64,000 nt of DNA from AV40 sp038230255 (GTDB lineage Bacteria > Verrucomicrobiota > Verrucomicrobiia > Chthoniobacterales > UBA10450), in assembly GCA_038230255.1 (NCBI GenBank), contig JBBRNP010000004.1:124001-188000 (forward strand), in the 5' to 3' direction. A program made the translations under genes and the position numbers. Below, piece after piece: positions 57,580-64,000 of the stretch. The notes beneath the pieces were generated by a model, which was not told the DNA's origin, searched no databases, and saw nothing but the letters and a program-made list of their open reading frames with translations. The first letter of the stretch is position 1. Each line of letters opens with the position of its first letter.

Positions 57580-57595
57580 CTCTCCGGTCGGAGAG
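57580..57595 (+). promoter_or_regulatory. Hairpin that pairs the PPDK Shine-Dalgarno sequence
   Basis: CTCTCC (57580-57585), GGTC, GGAGAG (57590-57595): a perfect 6-bp stem with a four-base loop. The right arm is the ribosome-binding site of ppdK (five bases before the ATG at 57601), so the folded state would hide it. Confidence 0.65.
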
Positions 57596-57600
57596 ACTTC

Positions 57601-60360
57601 ATGGCTAAAAAAGGAAAATCGACAACGAAGGGGCGCGCTCCGTCAAAAAAATTAAAAACACCGAAATACGTTTATTACTTCGGCGATGGTCAAGCTGACG
57701 GCACCGGCAAGATGAAACCGTTGCTTGGCGGCAAGGGCGCCAACCTCGCCGAGATGACCCGGATCGGCTTGCCTGTGCCTCCAGGATTCACGATTACGAC
57801 GGAAGTTTGCACTTACTATTACGCGCACAACCGCTCCTATCCGGCGTCGCTCCAAGCTGAGATCGAAAAAGGCGTCGCCAATATGGAGCGGATCATGGGG
57901 ACGAAATTCGGCGATACCAAAAAGATGCCGTTGCTTGTGGCGGTGAGGTCGGGCGCGCGCGATTCCATGCCGGGCATGATGGATACGATTTTGAATCTTG
58001 GGCTCAACGACGAGACGGTGCAGGCGCTCGTGGCTGCGACCAAGAACGAGCGCTTCGCGTGGGATTGTTACCGCCGCTTCATTCAAATGTACGGCGACGT
58101 CGTCATGGGCGTGCAGAAACGTGAAGGCGAAGATCACGATCCATTCGAATCCGTCATCCACAAGCTCAAGCACGACCATCACGAGGAGGAAGTGGACGAT
58201 GCGCATCTGACCGTCGCCGATTACAAGGAGCTCGTCGCACGGTTCAAGACGCTGGTGAAGGAGCGGACGGGCAAAGCATTCCCAAATGATCCCTGGGAGC
58301 AACTCAAAGGCGCGGCTGGCGCGGTGTTCGGCTCATGGATGAACGACCGCGCGATCGTCTATCGCCGAAAATACAACATTCCGCAGGACTGGGGCACGGC
58401 GGTCAACGTGCAGGCGATGGTCTACGGCAATACCGGCGAGAATTCCGGCTCCGGCGTTGCCTTCACGCGCAATCCAGCCAACGGCGTGAACGAGTTCTAC
58501 GGCGAATTCCTGATTAACGCGCAAGGCGAGGACGTAGTCGCGGGGGTCCGCACACCGCAACCGGTTATCGAGTTGAAAAAACTGATGCCGAAGAGCTACG
58601 CGGAATTGCTGAAGGTGCGCGCGACGCTCGAAAAACATTTCAAGGACGTGCAGGATGTCGAATTCACGATTCAGGACGGCAAGCTTTTCATGCTCCAAAC
58701 GCGCAACGGCAAACGCACCGCCGCAGCCGCGCTCAAGTTCTCCATGGACATGTTCAAGGAGAAATTGATTGATTGGAAAACCGCGGTCATGCGCAACCCG
58801 GCCGATCAGTTAGATCAACTTCTCGCGCCGATCTTCGACGTGAACGAAGTAAAGAAAGCCAAGGCGATCGCGAGCGGCCTTCCAGCCGGGCCCGGCGCGG
58901 CTTCGGGAAAGATTTATCTGAACGCGGACCGCGCGGCCGCGGCGGCGGAGAAAGGCGAGAAGGTATTGCTCGTGCGCAACGAAACGAGTCCGGAAGATTT
59001 GCGCGGCATGATCGCGGCCGAGGGAATTCTCACCGCGAAAGGCGGAGTTTCATCGCACGCTGCATTAGTCGCGCGTCAGATGGGCAAGGTCTGCATCTGC
59101 GGCGCGTCGGCGTTGCAGATCGATTACGTGAAGAAGACCGTCTCGGTCGCCGGCCAGACATTTAAGGAGGGCGACTTCCTTTCCATCGATGGAACCGCCG
59201 GCACTGTTTACGCGGGCGAACTCGCGACCGCGCCGAGCGAAATTATCACCGGCATGTTGCACGGCGACAAAGCCGCCCAGCAAACGGAGAAATTTAAGTC
59301 GTTCAACCAACTGATGACCTGGTGCGCGCAGGCCGGGCGTCTCGACGTCCGTTGTAACGCCGACAATCCCGAGCAAACCGAAAACGCCCTCGCCTTTGGC
59401 GCGGTCGGCATTGGACTCACTCGCACCGAGCACATGTTCTTCGAAGGCGATCGCATCGACGCGATGCGCGAAATGATTCTGGCCGACAATACGAAAGATC
59501 GACAAGCAGCGCTTGCAAAGTTGCTCCCGTATCAGCGCGACGATTTCGCCGGCATTTTTAAAGCGCTCAAAGGTTACCCGGCGACGATTCGCTTTCTCGA
59601 TCCCCCGCTGCACGAATTTCTTCCGCACGAAGCAAAATCGCAGGCTGACTTGGCGAGGAAGATCGGCATCAGCGCGGAGAAGATCGCGCAACGCGTCGCG
59701 CAGCTGCACGAATTTAATCCGATGCTCGGCCATCGCGGTTGCCGTCTCGGTATTGCTTACCCGGAGATCACCGAGATGCAGGCGCGCGCGGTTTTCGAAG
59801 CGGCGGCGGACGTTGCGAAGCAAAAAATCAAAGTGAATCCGGAAATCATGATCCCGCTCGTCGGCTTCAAGAAGGAGTTCGATCTTCAGGCTAAGATCGT
59901 TCATCGCGTCGCCAAAGACGTGATGGCGGAGAAGAAAGTGAAATTCGATTATCTGGTCGGCACCATGATTGAAGTCCCGCGTGGCGCGTTGACCGCGGAC
60001 GAAGTCGCGAAAAGCGCCGAATTTTTCAGTTTCGGGACTAACGATCTCACGCAGATGGCACTCGGCATCAGCCGCGACGACATGGGTAATTTCCTCATGC
60101 CTTATGTCGAGAACGAGATCTTCAAAAAGAACCCGTTCGCGACGCTGGACCAAACTGGCGTCGGTCAGTTGATGCAAATCGCGGTCGACAAGGGCCGCAG
60201 TAGCCGGCCCCAGATTAAGTTAGGCATTTGCGGTGAGCACGGTGGCGATCCTGACAGCGTAAAATTCTGCCATCGGCTTGGTTTGAACTACGTCAGTTGC
60301 AGTCCGTTCCGTGTGCCGATAGCGCGCCTGGCCGCGGCCCAAGCCGCAATCGCGGAGTAG
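57601..60360 (+). CDS. ppdK: Pyruvate, phosphate dikinase
   Basis: A 919-residue enzyme reversibly converting pyruvate, ATP and phosphate to PEP, AMP and PPi. The N-terminal ATP-grasp part has GGKGANLAEM and NTGENSGSGVAFTRNP; the swivelling phospho-His domain has GGVSSHAALVARQMG with H486; the C-terminal PEP/pyruvate domain ends in YVSCSPFRVPIARLAAAQA. The first 20 residues form a Lys-rich extension (MAKKGKSTTKGRAPSKKLK). The start codon is preceded by a GGAGAG that can be sequestered by a hairpin. No PPDK regulatory protein is adjacent. Confidence 0.96.
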   Translation: MAKKGKSTTKGRAPSKKLKTPKYVYYFGDGQADGTGKMKPLLGGKGANLAEMTRIGLPVPPGFTITTEVCTYYYAHNRSYPASLQAEIEKGVANMERIMGTKFGDTKKMPLLVAVRSGARDSMPGMMDTILNLGLNDETVQALVAATKNERFAWDCYRRFIQMYGDVVMGVQKREGEDHDPFESVIHKLKHDHHEEEVDDAHLTVADYKELVARFKTLVKERTGKAFPNDPWEQLKGAAGAVFGSWMNDRAIVYRRKYNIPQDWGTAVNVQAMVYGNTGENSGSGVAFTRNPANGVNEFYGEFLINAQGEDVVAGVRTPQPVIELKKLMPKSYAELLKVRATLEKHFKDVQDVEFTIQDGKLFMLQTRNGKRTAAAALKFSMDMFKEKLIDWKTAVMRNPADQLDQLLAPIFDVNEVKKAKAIASGLPAGPGAASGKIYLNADRAAAAAEKGEKVLLVRNETSPEDLRGMIAAEGILTAKGGVSSHAALVARQMGKVCICGASALQIDYVKKTVSVAGQTFKEGDFLSIDGTAGTVYAGELATAPSEIITGMLHGDKAAQQTEKFKSFNQLMTWCAQAGRLDVRCNADNPEQTENALAFGAVGIGLTRTEHMFFEGDRIDAMREMILADNTKDRQAALAKLLPYQRDDFAGIFKALKGYPATIRFLDPPLHEFLPHEAKSQADLARKIGISAEKIAQRVAQLHEFNPMLGHRGCRLGIAYPEITEMQARAVFEAAADVAKQKIKVNPEIMIPLVGFKKEFDLQAKIVHRVAKDVMAEKKVKFDYLVGTMIEVPRGALTADEVAKSAEFFSFGTNDLTQMALGISRDDMGNFLMPYVENEIFKKNPFATLDQTGVGQLMQIAVDKGRSSRPQIKLGICGEHGGDPDSVKFCHRLGLNYVSCSPFRVPIARLAAAQAAIAE

Positions 60361-60370
60361 ATGCCAGCCG

Positions 60371-60399
60371 CGCCGTAGCCTTGGCGAAGGCGGGTCGAT
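60371..60399. repeat. Dispersed repeat without nested mini-hairpin
   Basis: CGCCGTAG-CC-TTGGCGAAGGCGGGTCGAT, containing a GCCTT-GGCG-AAGGC stem (60378-60391), in the 47-base gap between convergent ppdK and the O-antigen-ligase-like gene. It equals 42298-42343 with the 19-base hairpin module replaced by CC. Confidence 0.85.
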
Positions 60400-60407
60400 G
60401 TCGGGTT

Positions 60408-62789
60408 CTACTTCGCTTTGGACTGCGCGGAGTGAAAGGCGAGCCAAGCGTTCCAAGCACGGTCCCAGTTTTGTTTTTCGGCCCAGCCTTGCGCTTCGAG
60501 GTAACGGAAATAGGCGGGCGAATTGGCACGCTCACTGAAATGACGGGCAGTGTTAAGCGCATCATCGACCCGGCCGTTTTGCATTTGCGCGCGGTAAAGT
60601 TCGTAACCGATCGCGTAACTGTCGGGGGCGCCGCGAAAGCGACTTTCCAACTCCGGGAGCGAAGCGCTCGAAGTAATCCGCGGTAACGCGACCGGTTCGC
60701 CGTAACGCTGAGTCAATTCGTAAGCGGCCCGGAAATTATTTTGACTGGCGGCATATTTGGCGACGCCGAGCCATGCATACGGCAGCCAGTCGGGATGTTG
60801 CGTAGTCGCGCCAGAAAGTTCCGCGGCATCCCCGCGTTCCGACCAAAAGGCAAAGAGCGCGAGTTTCTCCGTCTCGCTGAACGAACTGAGATCGGGATCG
60901 TTCTCCAAGACTTTGCCAAGAGCGCGATTAAACTCGGCGCCGGAGATTCGGGCGAGATAGGGCAAGGCGAGATCGTGACGGTTAACACCAAGCTCCGCCA
61001 GAATACGGCTGACTTCAGGACTGCGGAGCGACGCTTTATTTAGCATTCTCGCAAAGACTCCGGCACGATCCGCTCCGGCGCGGCGCAGCGCTTCCCGCCA
61101 CGCGGTCGCGGCGAGAACGGGTTGCGATGAAAGCCAAATGTTGCCTTCCGCCAGCGGCAGTTCATAAGAAATTTGTTCGAGATATCGCGCACGCCGGAAA
61201 TCGGCCAGCGCGTTGTCGGTTTGCTTCAATTGGGCCTCGGCAACGGCCCGGGAAAAATAAAGTTCCCAATCAAGCGGGGCCCAATTCAGTCCGGTGGCGG
61301 TGACCGCGACAGTTTCGGTGAAATTCCGTTCGCGATTAGCGATGGTGGCGAGTTGCTTGGCATTGGCGACGCCGACCGAACCGGGAAGCAGTTTTTGGCC
61401 GCGGGCAGCGACGACCCACGAAGCGCCGACAATAAGCAAAATTAATCCGATCAACCGAAACAAAATCGGCACCGATCGGCTCGGTTTGAATGAATGCGGA
61501 CGATGGAGCGAAAGGCCGAGTAAAAACGTTGCGGCAAACATTGTTCCGACCCGATGTCCGGAAACATCGACGAGGCCGTGGAGGGCAAAGAGGATCGCAG
61601 CAATCAGGGTTGCGAGCCGATAACGCTGGTTCGTTCCTTCGCGTAGCGGAAAAACTTTCCGGATGATGAAGACGAGTCCGACAACGACAATGACTACCGC
61701 GACCCAACCAAGCTCGCTCCAAAGCCAGAGCCAATCGCTTTCCGGATGAATTGCGCGGCGGTCGCTGTAGGAAGCCGCCCGAAAAATTGCGAAGACGTCT
61801 TCAAAATTACCCAGACCGATTCCGACCCAGGGCGAGTCGTGAATCAGTTGAAATACGTCGGAAAAAATCCGCCACCGAAAATCGCCCGAGATTCCGGCGT
61901 CGGCGAGGTGGCGAAGATGAAATCGTTCGAGCGTTTGCCCGCCAAAAAGAAGCAGAGCGGTGAGCAACAGAAGCAAGAACGAAACAACAAGCGCGATCCG
62001 AGAGGGCGAGCGTTGACGGAGTGAGAAGACGCCCAGCCAGAGTGCGCTGCCGGCAACGAGAATGCCAATGCCGGCGCGCGAGAAATTCACAATGATCGCG
62101 GCAATAATCAGCGCGAGCGCCATGCCCCAAAGGATCCATCGTTTGCGTCCCTTGCGAAGATCGTCCTGACCGCAGGCCAGAATCATGATCGCGGTCAGGC
62201 CAAAAAGATTTCCAGTTTGATTGCGATTCGGAAATGGTCCGAAGTTGCGTTCGTTGTGCCAAAAAGGAGGGCTGGTGTGCCTGAGCCAGAACAGGATACA
62301 GATCGCAGCGAGAATAACGATGCCGGCCGTGAATAAACGAAGTTGGAGCCGCGCTTCGCGTAATTCGAGTTGTTGAGCGCAGACGACGTAAAGCCAGCTC
62401 AAGCCGGCGATGAAACTAAACAAACAGGTCAGCGTGATCCAGGGTTGCGGACTTAGCGTCGTGGGCAGCGAAATTCGAACGTCGTTCAGATATGTTGCCC
62501 GCCAGTCCGGCTGAAAAAACCAACTCGTCGGCAAAAAGGAGATAAACGACCAGATTAAAAACGCGACCAAGGCGAGATTGATCGCGAGACCGAGGGAAAA
62601 ACGCGGCGGCCGCGCGAGCAAATAAATTCCGAGAAAGGCAAAGACAATTCCCTCCCCCCACTTTTGGGTGGCCCCGCCAAGAAAACAGGCGAGAACCGGC
62701 ATTAAAGCAACGAAAGCGTGATTCAGCCAGCGACCTGAGGGGCCATCGTCGTGGACATGAGCTTGGCCTTCGTGTGTCGGGTTCGGCAT
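60408..62789 (-). CDS. O-antigen ligase/polymerase-like membrane protein with TPR-like tail
   Basis: A 793-residue protein: about 12 membrane helices in residues 25-450, the Wzy_C/WaaL-type loop with FSRAGIGILVAGSALW and the HDSPWVGIGLGNF motif (S/G-rich periplasmic loop), and a C-terminal soluble part (about 470-793) of helical TPR-like repeats. Such proteins polymerise or transfer lipid-linked glycans. It shares the architecture of membrane glycan enzyme plus TPR with the proteins at 1-8393. ATG at 62789; divergent from the sugar transferase at 62940 with a 150-base gap. Confidence 0.88.
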   Translation of the reverse strand: MPNPTHEGQAHVHDDGPSGRWLNHAFVALMPVLACFLGGATQKWGEGIVFAFLGIYLLARPPRFSLGLAINLALVAFLIWSFISFLPTSWFFQPDWRATYLNDVRISLPTTLSPQPWITLTCLFSFIAGLSWLYVVCAQQLELREARLQLRLFTAGIVILAAICILFWLRHTSPPFWHNERNFGPFPNRNQTGNLFGLTAIMILACGQDDLRKGRKRWILWGMALALIIAAIIVNFSRAGIGILVAGSALWLGVFSLRQRSPSRIALVVSFLLLLLTALLLFGGQTLERFHLRHLADAGISGDFRWRIFSDVFQLIHDSPWVGIGLGNFEDVFAIFRAASYSDRRAIHPESDWLWLWSELGWVAVVIVVVGLVFIIRKVFPLREGTNQRYRLATLIAAILFALHGLVDVSGHRVGTMFAATFLLGLSLHRPHSFKPSRSVPILFRLIGLILLIVGASWVVAARGQKLLPGSVGVANAKQLATIANRERNFTETVAVTATGLNWAPLDWELYFSRAVAEAQLKQTDNALADFRRARYLEQISYELPLAEGNIWLSSQPVLAATAWREALRRAGADRAGVFARMLNKASLRSPEVSRILAELGVNRHDLALPYLARISGAEFNRALGKVLENDPDLSSFSETEKLALFAFWSERGDAAELSGATTQHPDWLPYAWLGVAKYAASQNNFRAAYELTQRYGEPVALPRITSSASLPELESRFRGAPDSYAIGYELYRAQMQNGRVDDALNTARHFSERANSPAYFRYLEAQGWAEKQNWDRAWNAWLAFHSAQSKAK

Positions 62790-62939
62790 TACCTGTGCAA
62801 AACTATGGTATGGGAATCGCTTTTACTCTTCCAGCCAAGCGGCCCCTGTATTTGAAACGTCATGCGCCCGGGAACCTTATCACGAGTTGAAGCTGTGCGG
62901 CCATCGCGTACTCTCATGATCAGCCCAGCAAAATAGAAC

Positions 62940-64000
62940 ATGGTCACGCAACGGACGGAAGGACTTTACCGCGTCTTCCTGTTTTGCCAGATCATCATCG
63001 TCGCCGCAATTTTCTGGATCGGCGTCTGGATCATGGTGACGTTCTATTCGGCCGGCGGCTCGCTGACCTGGGGCCGCTACGGCATTTACTGCGGGATGCT
63101 CGTGTTGGGATTGACTCTGGAAACACTGAGTCGTTCTAAAAACTTTTTTCTCCAAAACGAACTCCTTCGCCCGCATCGGCTCAGTCTTCGGCAAACCGCA
63201 GCCAGCATCGGACTGCTTGTCCTCTACCTCGTCGCCGCCAAGGACGCGTTTATTTCGCGCGTATTTTTGTTCAATTTCGTGCCGTGGCTCTACATCGCCC
63301 TCCTCTTCTCCCACTACTATCTTCCGGCGCTTTTATCCTGGGGAATCTTTCGCCGCGAAGACAAGACGGTTCTGGTGGGCTCGAGCCAACGCGCGACACA
63401 ACTGGGCGAGTGGCTGCAGCGCAAAGCCGAGATTGGTTTGCGCACCGTTGGTTTGATTTCCGACGACGATAAGATCGATAACCCGGGAGTTCCATTGCTC
63501 GGCCGGCCCCAACAACTCGAACAGATCATTCACGATCATGGCATCACTCAAGTCATTCTCCTCGAATTCCCGCTCTTTTCCGAAGCGAACCAAAACGTGA
63601 TTCAGATTTGCGATCAGCTTGGCATCCGTCTTCTCATTCTGAGCGATCTGGAGGAACGACTGCATCATTCCGTGACGCACTTCGAAGACGGCGGGTTTCG
63701 TTTCATTGGCCTGCGCGAAGAACCGCTGGAAAATCCATTGAACCGGTTTTTAAAACGCGCGATCGACATCGTGATCGCGTTTCCGGTCATGCTCGTTGTT
63801 TTCCCGATCCTGGCGGCGATCGTTTTCATCGCCCAGCGATTGCAGTCGCCCGGTCCGCTTTTTCATGCGCAGAACCGCGCCGGAATGCAAAATCGACAGT
63901 TCAAGATTTACAAATTCCGCACGATGCATTCCGGCAATGGCGAACTCTCGCGTCAGGCCAGCGAGACAGACGAGCGCATCTATCCGATCGGGAAATGGTT
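62940..64000 (+). CDS. Undecaprenyl-phosphate sugar transferase, C-terminus cut by window edge
   Basis: Open from the ATG at 62940 to the window end, 353 codons without a stop. Four N-terminal membrane segments, a Rossmann-like region (LVGSSQRATQLGEWL, about 139-225) and the beginning of the bacterial sugar transferase domain (SPGPLFHAQNRAG, FKIYKFRTM). The same family as 9126-10517, with the key catalytic region still to come beyond the edge. It would load the first sugar onto undecaprenyl phosphate. Divergent from the O-antigen-ligase-like gene, which suggests a shared glycan locus extending right. Confidence 0.9.
   Translation, partial: MVTQRTEGLYRVFLFCQIIIVAAIFWIGVWIMVTFYSAGGSLTWGRYGIYCGMLVLGLTLETLSRSKNFFLQNELLRPHRLSLRQTAASIGLLVLYLVAAKDAFISRVFLFNFVPWLYIALLFSHYYLPALLSWGIFRREDKTVLVGSSQRATQLGEWLQRKAEIGLRTVGLISDDDKIDNPGVPLLGRPQQLEQIIHDHGITQVILLEFPLFSEANQNVIQICDQLGIRLLILSDLEERLHHSVTHFEDGGFRFIGLREEPLENPLNRFLKRAIDIVIAFPVMLVVFPILAAIVFIAQRLQSPGPLFHAQNRAGMQNRQFKIYKFRTMHSGNGELSRQASETDERIYPIGKW

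Noticed and set aside
59065..60177. 370-codon minus-strand open frame inside ppdK
   Set aside because: It is fully antisense to a conserved PPDK domain; GC-rich codon bias opens frames on the other strand. His- and Arg-rich composition without domain pattern.

Overview
The window looks like a chromosomal segment from a member of the Verrucomicrobiota, probably near Chthoniobacterales (Spartobacteria). This is inferred from gene content, since the window holds no rRNA. The supporting genes are bacterial TMTC-like membrane proteins with TPRs, a DUF6580 membrane protein, RNase HIII, HemQ, a formylglycine-type sulfatase, a single-repeat PUR protein, a YicC-gmk-coaC-coaB cluster with split coaBC genes, and many short dispersed repeats. 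Coding density is very high: about 62 proteins plus one tRNA. Many gene pairs overlap by 4 bases (ATGA or GTGA), and GTG or TTG starts are common. I see no insertion sequence, prophage, integrase or CRISPR array.

Layout. 1-8.4 kb: three paralogous TMTC-like membrane proteins (one cut by the window edge) and a TonB-dependent receptor with its own terminator. 8.5-13.5 kb: riboflavin synthase, an undecaprenyl-phosphate sugar transferase, AroD, a Lon-N domain protein and a dGTPase-like HD protein. 13.6-16.6 kb: a tandem DUF1232 pair and a beta-class DNA methyltransferase overlapping a probable PD-(D/E)XK endonuclease, a likely restriction-modification system. 16.6-20.6 kb: a pyruvate dehydrogenase operon (DUF6580, E1 alpha, E1 beta, E2). 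20.7-27.1 kb: a glycosyltransferase-like protein, sulfotransferase, sulfatase, S20, L,D-transpeptidase, a BcsA-like glycosyltransferase and an exported protein. 27.2-31.4 kb: a hybrid histidine kinase, an HU/IHF protein and a DUF4388 adaptor. 31.4-37.7 kb: RNase HIII, MutY, TrpB, YicC, Gmk, CoaC, CoaB, then a tiny polybasic ORF ahead of a strong terminator. 37.8-41.4 kb: inositol monophosphatase, IspF, CysS, a hexapeptide acyltransferase and tRNA-Ser(GGA). 41.4-47.6 kb: HemQ, a rhomboid-like protein, GcvT-GcvH, a degenerate receiver, XseB and Dxs. 47.7-54.9 kb: an orphan ABC ATPase, a small HTH-like protein, a YeeZ-like SDR, ScpA, RodA, a SprT-like protein, CdaA with an overlapping CdaR-like anchor peptide, FolP and a PEBP-family protein. 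55-64 kb: RNase R, the PUR protein, PPDK, an O-antigen-ligase-like protein and a second sugar transferase cut by the right edge.

Functional links. Pyruvate metabolism appears twice (PDH and PPDK). The isoprenoid genes ispF and dxs, the rod-shape and wall genes (rodA, cdaA, L,D-transpeptidase) and one-carbon genes (gcvT, gcvH, folP) fit an ordinary heterotrophic chromosome. Surface-polysaccharide genes are scattered rather than clustered: two polyprenyl-phosphate sugar transferases, a BcsA-like synthase, an O-antigen-ligase-like protein, and a sulfotransferase next to a sulfatase. Together they suggest a possibly sulfated glycan.

The most unusual signal is not a gene cluster but several families of short structured repeats scattered through genes and intergenic DNA. 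They are (i) arrays of 7-bp units, at least two of which are translated within proteins; (ii) a 13-bp mini-hairpin GTCCG-AGC-CGGAC, one copy of which appears nested inside a second repeat; (iii) TGTAG/CTACA-flanked GC hairpins; (iv) two long imperfect palindromes of REP type; and (v) a strongly over-represented 10-mer, TGTCGATCTT/AAGATCGACA, some copies of which form GTCG-loop hairpins. These are the best candidates here for undescribed biology.
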